A stretch of DNA of 64,000 bases, from positions 496,001 through 560,000 of the forward strand of contig NZ_JAVLAT010000001.1 in assembly GCF_032190615.1 (NCBI RefSeq), given 5' to 3'. Origin of the DNA: Brucella pseudogrignonensis (GTDB taxonomy: Bacteria > Pseudomonadota > Alphaproteobacteria > Rhizobiales > Rhizobiaceae). Each line of letters begins with the position of its first letter. Within the stretch, counting starts at the first letter, position 1. Shown piece by piece: positions 26,811 through 36,392 of the stretch. A program made the translations under genes and the position numbers. The notes under the pieces are model-generated. The model made no database searches and was not told where the DNA came from. It was given only the letters and a program-made list of their open reading frames with translations.

Positions 26811-27370
26811 GACTTCTAGCTCCGATTATAACAGCGCTTACGCTCTACGCGACTTCATCAAGCGCCGAAGCGGCCACTTTCAGGGTTTGCCACGGTTACG
26901 ACTGTTATTATCAAACCAAGCTCATCTTATCCGCTCAGGACTTGCGCCGTATCGACGCTATTATGAGCCGTGGTATCAAATCAGCTGCTGAAGAACAAAA
27001 ATCGCTAAAGCGTGCTATCGCTTATTTCGAGGAACGCAGCACAGCTGTGATTGGCGTTCGTGACAAACCACGAATGCAGTTCGGGAAAGCACGGATAAAA
27101 GGACAGATGGACTGTGTTGATGAGTCTACCAACACAGATAATTTCATCCGCTTTTTGCATGCAAAAGGCTGGCTTAGACACCATCAGCCTGCGCGGAAAA
27201 CCACACGCGGCAGTTTCATCGATGGCCGTTACCCTCATTGGACTGCCGTTATCACCGCAAGCGACGGCGAGCGATGGGCGGTCGATTCCTGGTATGAAGC
27301 TGGCGGCGGACAGCCTGACATCATGCCTTTAAAAGAATGGAAGCGCCGCGGATATAATGGTGAAAGATAA
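26807..27370 (+). CDS. Secreted protein of unknown function with a Cys-His-Asp arrangement
   Basis: A 187-residue protein with a Sec signal peptide (about residues 1-23, ending AEA-A). I do not recognise a named family. Cys103 in MDCVDESTN sits at the start of a helix, His144 lies in a strand (YPHWTAVI) and Asp160 in WAVDSWY. This order and spacing resemble the triad of papain-like, NlpC/P60 and transglutaminase-like enzymes. Two more Cys (28, 33) near the mature N-terminus could form a disulfide. It overlaps the upstream membrane-protein gene by four bases, so a joint role at the envelope is likely. The function remains unproven. Confidence 0.65.
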   Translation: MRLLAPIITALTLYATSSSAEAATFRVCHGYDCYYQTKLILSAQDLRRIDAIMSRGIKSAAEEQKSLKRAIAYFEERSTAVIGVRDKPRMQFGKARIKGQMDCVDESTNTDNFIRFLHAKGWLRHHQPARKTTRGSFIDGRYPHWTAVITASDGERWAVDSWYEAGGGQPDIMPLKEWKRRGYNGER

Positions 27371-27537
27371 GTATTTTCAGTAAATACCCTTTCGAAGCCC
27401 CCAATAGTTTATATTGTACAATCATATAATTAGTTTACCAATAAGCATATTCAGACAAGAATGAGTATGCTCGCCACGAAGCGAAGTGTTTTTGATTGAA
27501 GCCAATTATCTGCCGTTTCAACAATAGGGGGCCATTC

Positions 27538-28605
27538 ATGGCATTTCTGAAAAAATCTTTAGCAGCCGCATGCACAAGCTTGCTCGTCACCACCAGTATG
27601 CTCATCGCTCCAGTCGCGGAAGCCTGTACGCGGGTGGTTTACCTCGGCGCGAACGACCATATCATCACCGCCCGGTCGATGGACTGGAAGGTTGACGTTG
27701 GCACAAATCTTTGGATTTTTCCTCGCGGCATGGCCCGCACTGGAGAAACTGGCCCAGATTCGATCAAATGGACTTCGAAGTACGGCAGCGTCATCGCTTC
27801 CGGCTATGACATCTCAACAACGGACGGCATGAACGAAGCCGGGCTGGTTGCAAATGTTCTTTGGCTGGTCGAATCCGAATATCCAAAATTCGACGGCACA
27901 GGCCCCGGCCTTTCGATTGCAGCATGGGCGCAATACGTTCTCGATAACTTTGCAACCGTCGACGAAGCCGTACAAGAGCTTAGCAAAAACCCGTACACCA
28001 TCGTAACCGAGGCAGTTCCAGGCGAAAGCCGCTTGGCCACGCTGCATCTTTCAATTTCTGACGCCAGCGGCGACAGCGCTATCGTTGAATATATCAACGG
28101 CAAGCAGGTCATCCATCACAGCCCGACCTATCAGGTAATGACCAACTCCCCGACGTTTGATCAACAACTGGCACTCCACTCCTATTGGGAGCAGATCGGC
28201 GGGACAGTGATGCTTCCGGGTACAAACCGCGCATCAGACCGTTTCACACGCGCTGCCTTCTACATCAACGCCATTCCAAAATCAGAAGATCCGGTTGAGG
28301 CCATCGCGAGTGTATTTGGCGTTATCCGCAACGCTTCTGTTCCTTTCGGAATCACCACTCCTGATGAGCCGAACATTTCCTCGACCCGCTGGCGCACCGT
28401 GTCTGACCAGAAAGAAAAACTCTATTTCTTTGAATCCGCCCTCACGCCAAACGTCTTCTGGGTCGACCTAAAGACTATCGATTTTTCGGCTGACAAGGGC
28501 AAAGTCCAGAAACTTGACCTTGGACCGGATCAGAAAAACATTTTTTCTGGCGTCGTAAATAATGAATTTAAAGATGCTAAGCCGTTCAAATTCTTGGGAA
28601 TTTAA
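27538..28605 (+). CDS. cgh: Choloylglycine hydrolase family protein (linear amide C-N hydrolase)
   Basis: A 355-residue Ntn hydrolase with a signal peptide ending VAEA, so processing would expose the catalytic Cys of CTRVVYLG as the new N-terminus. Counted from that Cys, Arg17 and Asp20 (TARSMDW) occupy the family's conserved positions, and NSPTF supplies the Asn region and ASDRFTR the Arg. Family members hydrolyse bile-salt conjugates, penicillin V or acyl-homoserine lactones. In Brucella a choloylglycine hydrolase is linked to bile resistance and infection. Export to the periplasm is expected. Ribosome binding site AGGGGG is ten bases before the ATG. Confidence 0.88.
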   Translation: MAFLKKSLAAACTSLLVTTSMLIAPVAEACTRVVYLGANDHIITARSMDWKVDVGTNLWIFPRGMARTGETGPDSIKWTSKYGSVIASGYDISTTDGMNEAGLVANVLWLVESEYPKFDGTGPGLSIAAWAQYVLDNFATVDEAVQELSKNPYTIVTEAVPGESRLATLHLSISDASGDSAIVEYINGKQVIHHSPTYQVMTNSPTFDQQLALHSYWEQIGGTVMLPGTNRASDRFTRAAFYINAIPKSEDPVEAIASVFGVIRNASVPFGITTPDEPNISSTRWRTVSDQKEKLYFFESALTPNVFWVDLKTIDFSADKGKVQKLDLGPDQKNIFSGVVNNEFKDAKPFKFLGI

Positions 28606-28707
28606 TTATCCTAGAATGAAATTCGCATTTTCTCGCGCAGAAAAATCTGAACCAATCGTCTGCTGAAGCATTGTCTTAGTACAACAAACCGGAACGGAGG
28701 AAATCCA

Positions 28708-28917
28708 ATGGACTGGAATCGCGTAGAAGGCAACTGGAAGCAAGCCAAAGGCAAAATCAAGGAACAGTGGGGGGAACTCACCGACGATGATCTCGACCAG
28801 ATTAACGGTCGCCGTGAGCAGCTTGAAGGTAAGATCCAAGAGCGCTATGGCCTAGCTAAGGACCGTGCAAAATCTGATATTGATGACTGGTATAAGCACC
28901 AGACGTGGCTTTCTTAA
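28708..28917 (+). CDS. CsbD family stress-response protein
   Basis: A 69-residue hydrophilic helical protein. The start DWNRVEGNWKQAKGKIKEQW and the DDDLDQINGRREQLEGKIQERYG part define CsbD. Family members are induced by general stress. Ribosome binding site ACGGAGGA is strong. A GAACC motif about 60 bases upstream could belong to a stress-sigma promoter, but the match is poor. A terminator follows at once. Confidence 0.9.
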   Translation: MDWNRVEGNWKQAKGKIKEQWGELTDDDLDQINGRREQLEGKIQERYGLAKDRAKSDIDDWYKHQTWLS

Positions 28918-28939
28918 AAGAGTTGCACCATCCCATATT

Positions 28940-28966
28940 AAAGCCCTGCCGTTGGCAGGGCTTTAT
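28940..28966 (+). terminator. Rho-independent terminator of the csbD-type gene
   Basis: AAAGCCCTGCC and GGCAGGGCTTT arms followed by a T-rich stretch. Confidence 0.85.
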
Positions 28967-28977
28967 TTTATGTTCGC

Positions 28978-29472
28978 TTAGCAGCGATCAACGCGCTTCA
29001 GCGAAGCAGACAATCCCATCAATGAGAATGTGTAACGAGTCTGTGTGCCGCGTGCGGACGTCGCTTGGACATTGACCGACTTGCCCGACCGCATAGCGCT
29101 TATAATGCGCCCCTCATCGCCGACATTTTGGGCCCATGCACGATTGCCTTCACTGAAGAAGGGAAACTGTGCGCCATCAATCATAACGTTAACGCGGCTA
29201 TCTGCTTTTAACGGGTAACCCATAACAAGCTGCGGACTATAGCTTCCGCCAGACTTGGAAATAATTATGAAATTGTCACCATGTCGCACCCCTGCCGGAA
29301 GAAAACTCGACGGCACAGTCAATGCGTAGCACTTATTCCCCGGTAATTGCGTGTTCTGATAGACACCCCAATCCCTGAATTCGCCAATATGACTTGTTTT
29401 AGCCGAAGCCGCGAGAGAACTCGCCATCAACCCTGCAAGCGCCAACGCAACAGTGGTTGTTTTTCTAGTCAT
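28978..29472 (-). CDS. Invasion-associated locus B (IalB) family protein
   Basis: A 164-residue periplasmic protein. Signal peptide about residues 1-24 (ending ASA). The mature part has the IalB layout: GEFRDWGVYQN, NKCYALTVPSSF with the first Cys, then VMIDGAQFPFF, SGKSVNVQATSARGTQT and a C-terminal Cys. In Bartonella IalB supports erythrocyte invasion; in Brucellaceae several paralogs exist with unknown roles. Ribosome binding site AGGAGGTC is nearly ideal. Confidence 0.85.
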   Translation of the reverse strand: MTRKTTTVALALAGLMASSLAASAKTSHIGEFRDWGVYQNTQLPGNKCYALTVPSSFLPAGVRHGDNFIIISKSGGSYSPQLVMGYPLKADSRVNVMIDGAQFPFFSEGNRAWAQNVGDEGRIISAMRSGKSVNVQATSARGTQTRYTFSLMGLSASLKRVDRC

Positions 29473-29708
29473 TGCCTGAGACCTCCTAAATGAAATTCAC
29501 ATGACATGAAAAATTGTTTCATTACGTTACTATTTCTTTAACAAACTCCTAAAAAAATGTTGATGGTAAAAAGTCGGCAGCAATACCTTCGTCCGCCGAA
29601 CGGCTAAGCAGCGAAAAATAATGCAAACCGTGCTTGACCATTAACACCGTTGCTTTTGTTTGACCAAACTGCTGTCTCGCCATAGAAGCAATGAAAAATG
29701 GTGGTTAA

Positions 29709-30485
29709 ATGAAGTGCTATCTAATTAATCTCGATCGCTCTGTAGATCGGCTTGCTCTCATGCAGCAGCAGATGCACGCGCTGGGATTGGACTTAATCAG
29801 AGTGCCTGCTGTCCAAGTGGGCCAGTTTTCACCGGATATTGCTTCTCCAGCACTTTATGCTGGGGAAGTCGCCTGTTTCCTAAGCCATCGGAAATGCTGG
29901 CAGTTAGTAGTGCGAGGTGAAGATGAGTTTGCAGCTATTTTTGAGGATGATGTCCAGCTTTCGCCGAATTCTCACGCTTTTTTAAGCAGCACAGACTGGA
30001 TTCCGTCAAATGCCGATCTCGTCAAAATCGAAACATTCATGCAGCCAGTTTTCCTTCGCAGAAAAGGAGCCCGCAAGGCTTTTGATCGTGAAGTCAGGAT
30101 TCTTGCATCGTGGCATGCTGCCAGCGCCGGTTATATAATATCGAAGAAAGCGGCGGCTAGTTTACTGGAATCAACGAACTCATATTTAGAGCATCCTGTA
30201 GACTACTTGCTGTTTGACTGGGATTTGGGGATATTACAAAATGGCGGCGTTTATCAGCTTGATCCGGCTATTTGCATTCAGTTTGACAGGCTACCGTCCT
30301 ATGACAAACCAATAAGCCCTACAATTGAGCGGCGCGAAGGCAGTGCCGCAAAGAGACTAAAGGGCAACCTCACAACAACAAAAAAAGTGCGCCGTGAAAT
30401 TTTTAGATTAATGAAACGCGTTTATCATTTTCTGTCTCGCCGAAACGGGATTATTTGCAAAATAAATAAAGTCAAAATGAGGTAA
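29709..30485 (+). CDS. Glycosyltransferase family 25 (LPS biosynthesis type)
   Basis: A 258-residue protein of the GT25 family. The start MKCYLINLDRSVDRLALM is diagnostic, with GEVACFLSHRKCWQL and FAAIFEDDVQLS (metal-binding acidic residues) following. It ends with a basic tail after residue 210. GT25 enzymes add galactose or related sugars to LPS core. It stands alone and has no close ribosome binding site. Codon use is somewhat AT-rich compared with the core genes, which hints at variable LPS gene content. Confidence 0.85.
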   Translation: MKCYLINLDRSVDRLALMQQQMHALGLDLIRVPAVQVGQFSPDIASPALYAGEVACFLSHRKCWQLVVRGEDEFAAIFEDDVQLSPNSHAFLSSTDWIPSNADLVKIETFMQPVFLRRKGARKAFDREVRILASWHAASAGYIISKKAAASLLESTNSYLEHPVDYLLFDWDLGILQNGGVYQLDPAICIQFDRLPSYDKPISPTIERREGSAAKRLKGNLTTTKKVRREIFRLMKRVYHFLSRRNGIICKINKVKMR

Positions 30486-30639
30486 TATCAGAATTTCTCT
30501 GAATTTTAATTTCAGAATTGGAATGTTATACATTTATAACTTTACATTTGTTTTATTAATACTTTTTAGATGTAAGTATTATGCAAAAACCGAAACCCGC
30601 TGACAACATACATTTGATGATAGCATAAATATGGAAAAA

Positions 30640-30716
30640 TGGTGGGCCCGGAGGGACTCGAACCCCCAACCAAGCGGTTATGAGCCGCCGGCTCTGACCA
30701 ATTGAGCTACAGGCCC
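30640..30716 (-). tRNA. tRNA with CAU anticodon, probably tRNA-Ile2 (lysidine-modified)
   Basis: A 77-base gene including an encoded CCA. The acceptor stem is GGGCCTG/CGGGCCC with one T-G wobble, the D arm is AGCTC-AATTGGTCA-GAGC, the anticodon stem is GGCGG/CCGCT around loop CTCATAA, and the T arm is GGGGG-TTCGAGT-CCCTC. CAU could mean Met or, after lysidine modification, Ile (AUA). The GGGCC acceptor and the CUCAUAA loop fit bacterial tRNA-Ile2 better than the elongator tRNA-Met of this group (GGCGGGG). Confidence 0.9.
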
Positions 30717-30990
30717 ACACAACACTGCACCTACCTTAAAGAAACATGAGACACAAGCTGTCAATTACACAAGTTGCCCTAATACGCACATATTCGATTG
30801 CCATTCATGCAACCCAAGTCACAATTGACCTCATTTGAAACAGTTGATTGCAATTCAACAGCATTTCAGATCAGATAATGTGGCGTTTTGCTTTAGAGGA
30901 AACTTAAATACACGAGCAACAAAGCAGAAATAGCACTATCGCAAAGAATGCTTTGTAAAAGCTGCCTCAACATTCTCTATAGGAGATCTC

Positions 30991-31743
30991 ATGAAAAACC
31001 GCGCTACTACTCTTCTTGCCACTTCGATTTCGGCAATCATGCTAGCAGGCATACTTGCACTGCCAGCCAAAGCGCAAGAGAATCAGATGACGAAGCAGCC
31101 CGGACGTATTTCCGTGACTGGCGAAGGCAAGACCACCTCCACACCTGATATGGCGATTCTGAATCTCACCGTCTTGCGTGACGCAGAAACCGCACGCGAA
31201 GCTATGACCGCCAATAATGAAGCCATGGCAAAAGTGCTGGACGCAATGAAAAAGGCTGGCGTTGAAGAGCGCGATCTGCAGACAAGCGGCATCAATATTC
31301 AGCCACGCTACGTTTTTCCAGACGACAAGAACGGCCTTAAGGAACCCAAGATCAGCGGCTATAGTGTTTCAAACAGCTTGACAGTGCGCGTGCGCGATCT
31401 GGCCAAGGTTGGCAATGTTCTGGATGAATCCGTAACGCTCGGCGTCAATCAGGGCGGCGATCTGACTTTCGTCAATGACGATCCGGCATCGACAATCAAC
31501 GAAGCACGCAAGCGCGCAGTCGCAGATGCAATTGCCAAAGCCAAAACCCTTGCCGATGCAGCGGGCGTTGGGCTCGGTCGTGTTGTCGAAATCAACGAGC
31601 AGAACCGCGGTTATATGCCGATGCCAATCGCACGTCAGGTCAAGATGATGGCAGCAGCTGCCCCTGAAGATTCAGTTCCGGTTGCAGCTGGCGAAAACAG
31701 CTACAACGTTTCGGTCAATGTTATTTTCGAAATCAAAGAATAA
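30991..31743 (+). CDS. bp26: BP26/Omp28 periplasmic protein (SIMPL/DUF541 family)
   Basis: A 250-residue protein with a signal peptide ending AKA-QE. The SIMPL (DUF541) domain starts [19 protein letters not shown]. Long stretches match the Brucella diagnostic antigen BP26 ([33 protein letters not shown]), but many positions differ, for example after QTSGINIQP and NRGYMPMP. That places the genome near but outside classical Brucella. BP26 forms ring-like octamers in the periplasm; its role is unclear. Ribosome binding site AGGAGATCTC. Confidence 0.93.
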   Translation: MKNRATTLLATSISAIMLAGILALPAKAQENQMTKQPGRISVTGEGKTTSTPDMAILNLTVLRDAETAREAMTANNEAMAKVLDAMKKAGVEERDLQTSGINIQPRYVFPDDKNGLKEPKISGYSVSNSLTVRVRDLAKVGNVLDESVTLGVNQGGDLTFVNDDPASTINEARKRAVADAIAKAKTLADAAGVGLGRVVEINEQNRGYMPMPIARQVKMMAAAAPEDSVPVAAGENSYNVSVNVIFEIKE

Positions 31744-31745
31744 AA

Positions 31746-31768
31746 GAAGGGCGCTCCAGCGCCCTTCC
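31746..31768 (+). terminator. Terminator of bp26
   Basis: GAAGGGCGC and GCGCCCTTC arms with a T/C-rich tail. Confidence 0.7.
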
Positions 31769-31793
31769 CTTCTCTTTTGCGGCATCAAACAGA

Positions 31794-31826
31794 AAAAGCC
31801 AGCCTCACTGAAAGGCTGGCTTTTTC
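31794..31826. terminator. Bidirectional terminator between bp26 and the small secreted protein
   Basis: AAAAGCCAGCC and GGCTGGCTTTTT arms; A/T runs on both sides. It serves the convergent gene on the minus strand. Confidence 0.82.
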
Positions 31827-31841
31827 CATATTGGGCGACCG

Positions 31842-32198
31842 TTAGCGGATGATCGGGCAACCGCGTGCATTGGCAAACACAACGCCGGTTGGATGGCCGT
31901 GGCGGAAGCCACGCACCTGAACCGATTTCCCACGATAGGCAACGCGTGCATTACGAATGCCCATGCGGTGCGCTTTCATCTTGGCATTCTCAACCGAACA
32001 GGCGGGGCCGCGGTAAGCTGGGCGGCCATGATGACGATTGCCACGATGATCTATCTTGATCAAAGGCGAATGTGCCGATGTGTTCAATGCTGGAGCGGAA
32101 GAAGGCGACGCTGCGTTTGCAGATGCACTCGCTGAAAAAACGGCAGCAAGACCAATTGCGGCAGCGACAACAAGCGACTTGAACGAAAGTGCGGACAT
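31842..32198 (-). CDS. Small secreted basic protein
   Basis: A 118-residue protein with a signal peptide (about residues 1-29, ending ANA-AS). The mature part has a His/Arg-rich stretch (DHRGNRHHGRPAYRG) and a C-terminal segment with two Cys (ACSVENA and RGCPIIR) that could form a disulfide. The AHRMGIRNARVAYRGKSV region with Val/Arg alternation looks like a small beta domain found in rhizobial secreted proteins. The function is unknown. Confidence 0.7.
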   Translation of the reverse strand: MSALSFKSLVVAAAIGLAAVFSASASANAASPSSAPALNTSAHSPLIKIDHRGNRHHGRPAYRGPACSVENAKMKAHRMGIRNARVAYRGKSVQVRGFRHGHPTGVVFANARGCPIIR

Positions 32199-32445
32199 CT
32201 TGAAACCCTTTCAAACTTTTATCAGGTGGCTCTCACCTGAGACACCCAATAAGTAGTCCATGAAAGATGAACGGAAAGCCAAGCCAGCGTTCATATCGTG
32301 TTCAGCTTGATAGGCATCACAAAAAAATCGCCCCCCGACGCATGGAATATTATTCATTTAAAGCAACAACTTATTCAAAGATCGCGCTTGGACAGATACT
32401 GACCGATTTCAATATTAAACTTAATTAATGTGCAGCAGTCGCCGC

Positions 32446-32892
32446 TCAGTCCAGCGGAACCATATGTTGGATATATTCTTCTTCATCGGCCAGCTCATGA
32501 TCAAAAGCCGTTACTTTTCCACGGATGGACACACCTGCTTCGTAGATCGTGTCTGGCGAGCCCGACACAAGCGGATGCCACCAGTAAAGATCAGCGCCTT
32601 CGGCAACCAGACGATAGGCACAAGTCGCGGGCAGCCAGTTGACCTCATGTACGATCTCAGGCGTCAGAAACACGCAGTCAGGCACCGTCTTGCGGCGGTT
32701 CGGATAATCGCTGCACTTACAGCTTTCCGCATCCAGCAGCGTACAGGCAACCGTTGTCCAGTAGACTTCCTCGGTATCGTCATCGAGCAATTTATGCAGG
32801 CAGCATTGACCACAACCATCGCACAGGCTTTCCCATTCCTGTCGGTTGAGTTCTTCAAGAGATTTAGTCTGCCAGAAAGGTTTCTTATCCAT
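32446..32892 (-). CDS. YcgN/UPF0260 cysteine-cluster protein
   Basis: A 148-residue protein. The start at 32892 gives [35 protein letters not shown] residues at the family's N-terminus. Conserved Cys occur as [21 protein letters not shown] and TCAYR, the usual YcgN/YkgJ pattern thought to bind a metal or iron-sulfur cluster. The cellular role is unknown. Upstream in-frame sequence is not conserved in character. Confidence 0.85.
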   Translation of the reverse strand: MDKKPFWQTKSLEELNRQEWESLCDGCGQCCLHKLLDDDTEEVYWTTVACTLLDAESCKCSDYPNRRKTVPDCVFLTPEIVHEVNWLPATCAYRLVAEGADLYWWHPLVSGSPDTIYEAGVSIRGKVTAFDHELADEEEYIQHMVPLD

Positions 32893-33122
32893 GAGGCTGC
32901 ATATAGAGCATTTGCAGCAAAAGTGCGTAGCGGTTTTGCTTAGAACAGCGTGGGCAAATCGCCGCCCTTGCCTCTTGAAAGAAAAGCGCCGCTGCATTAC
33001 ACAATGCCCATCATCCTTTTGATCGTAAGCGTCTTACGTTAGGCAACGCATCCACTCTGCCGGGAACGGCTATTGGCTTTGATGTTTGCTTGCGCCTTCC
33101 CGCATAATATTCAGGAATACAC

Positions 33123-33383
33123 ATGTCTCAGTTGAACGGTTCACGCCGCAGAAAACTGCCAGCGCGTTATGCATCTATTGTGATGCCATTCATTCTTTCG
33201 ATCATGATGACCTTCGTCGTCTCGCTGATCGCAACGGCGAAAAGCCTTGGCTTTGCCCACCCTGATCTGGCCTATAGCTGGATGACTTCGTGGGCTCTGT
33301 CCTGGGCAATCGCCTTCCCGGTTCTGCTTGCCATCCTGCCAGTGGTTCGGAAGATGGTCGGCTTCGTCTGCCATCCGCATTAG
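33123..33383 (+). CDS. DUF2798 small membrane protein
   Basis: An 86-residue protein with two transmembrane helices (IVMPFILSIMMTFVVSLIATA and WALSWAIAFPVLLAILPVV) and a short positive C-terminus, as in DUF2798. Its TAG stop lies inside the palindromic repeat that follows. The function is unknown. A GGAAC motif with a GTT about 16 bases later (33061-33090) could be a general-stress promoter but has non-ideal spacing. Confidence 0.82.
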   Translation: MSQLNGSRRRKLPARYASIVMPFILSIMMTFVVSLIATAKSLGFAHPDLAYSWMTSWALSWAIAFPVLLAILPVVRKMVGFVCHPH

Positions 33384-33422
33384 AGCGCCGTGCATCCATT
33401 CGGACGCACAAAGGACGCTCTA
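33381..33422. repeat. Interspersed palindrome of the rhizobial AGAGC type
   Basis: TAGAGCG and CGCTCTA ends, with GTGC/GCAC and TCC/GGA pairing inside, followed by AACTATTGAATCTACGCATC. Palindromes of this design are dispersed between genes in Rhizobiales. It supplies the stop codon of the DUF2798 gene. Confidence 0.65.
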
Positions 33423-33489
33423 AACTATTGAATCTACGCATCGTGCGCCCTTTTGCGTAGGATAATGCGATAAAATAACTAAGGCATGC

Positions 33490-33522
33490 AAAAAGCCGCG
33501 CATTATCCATGCGCGGCTTTTT
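33490..33522. terminator. Bidirectional terminator between the DUF2798 and hlyU-like genes
   Basis: AAAAGCCGCGCA and TGCGCGGCTTTT arms with T-runs in both directions. Confidence 0.85.
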
Positions 33523-33541
33523 GCAAATCTATCAAAGCAGA

Positions 33542-33832
33542 TTAACGGAAAATCGCTTCGCCCTGCTCGTCGATAATCTGGCGACCCTTATTGAGCGAAA
33601 TGCTTGCAGCATCTTCAATGCCCGGGCAACGATCAGCACGCACAAAGCGATGCTCTTTCAGCTCGCCATCAATGGTCTTGGAGATCACACCACACACCTG
33701 ATACTGGCCGCCTTCACTGTAAGGCGTTGCAACGATCAGGAAGTCTTTGTGCTCAAGGCGTCCCACTTCTTTTGGCGCTGCTGGCGTTTGTTCCGCTGAG
33801 CCACCGCCAAAAAGGCGCTTCAAAAAAGACAT
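33542..33832 (-). CDS. HlyU family protein
   Basis: A 96-residue protein, the usual HlyU length in rhizobia. The start SFLKRLFGGG is followed by EHKDFLIVATPYSEGGQYQVCG and KEHRFVRADRC. The HlyU fold here lacks a helix-turn-helix; the name 'regulator' comes from unrelated Vibrio HlyU, so the role is uncertain. It lies 60 bases beyond the rpoD stop and may share its transcript. Confidence 0.82.
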   Translation of the reverse strand: MSFLKRLFGGGSAEQTPAAPKEVGRLEHKDFLIVATPYSEGGQYQVCGVISKTIDGELKEHRFVRADRCPGIEDAASISLNKGRQIIDEQGEAIFR

Positions 33833-33894
33833 AACGCTCCCTCTTACTTAAAAAGAATCGTCCGACACCATATCCGGCATCGGGCGAAAAGGTC

Positions 33895-35916
<2,022 letters not shown>

Positions 35917-36392
35917 ATTGCTCGTCTCCAGGCGACACATGTCGCTTCTAAGATATATAGAGTGGCCAAACGGTTTTGCGAGAGCGCCGTTTAACTGTTG
36001 ATTCTGCGAATAGCTGATTTCACGTTAATGCCGAATTAACCCTGCGGTTATTAACGAGCCCTGTTGGTTCCAAAATCCTGTGGGTTGATCGGGGGCACTG
36101 GTCGCCTTGAAGTCCCTGCCCGCTCTTTAATTCTTGCCCGCTCAGGATGATTTCAGAGGTCCTCTTAGGGAATATTGATCAATATCAGTTCTTTAAATCC
36201 TTGCTCGAACTGTCGTGATTCCGTCATTTGTGCCGCACGTCAAGAGCGACTCACCTGATTCGGGTCTAAAAAGCGAATCATTTATTGTCGCGGCCCATTC
36301 TCTGGGCTTTTACGCAATGATACTTTCTACAAACGAGCATTCTAAGCCAGTTTGAAATTCCTGCGATCTATAGTGATTCGCCGGTTTCCAGA
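35917..36392. other. dnaG-rpoD intergenic region
   Basis: 476 bases without a gene. It must hold the rpoD promoter or promoters, since rpoD lies far behind the dnaG stop. Several short inverted repeats occur (GGGAATATTGATCAATAT near 36170), but no T-run terminator is clear. I see no coding frame. Confidence 0.4.

Noticed and set aside
28640..28700. General-stress (EcfG) promoter before the csbD-type gene
   Set aside because: GAACC is present but the -10-like CGTT element is not found at the proper spacing.
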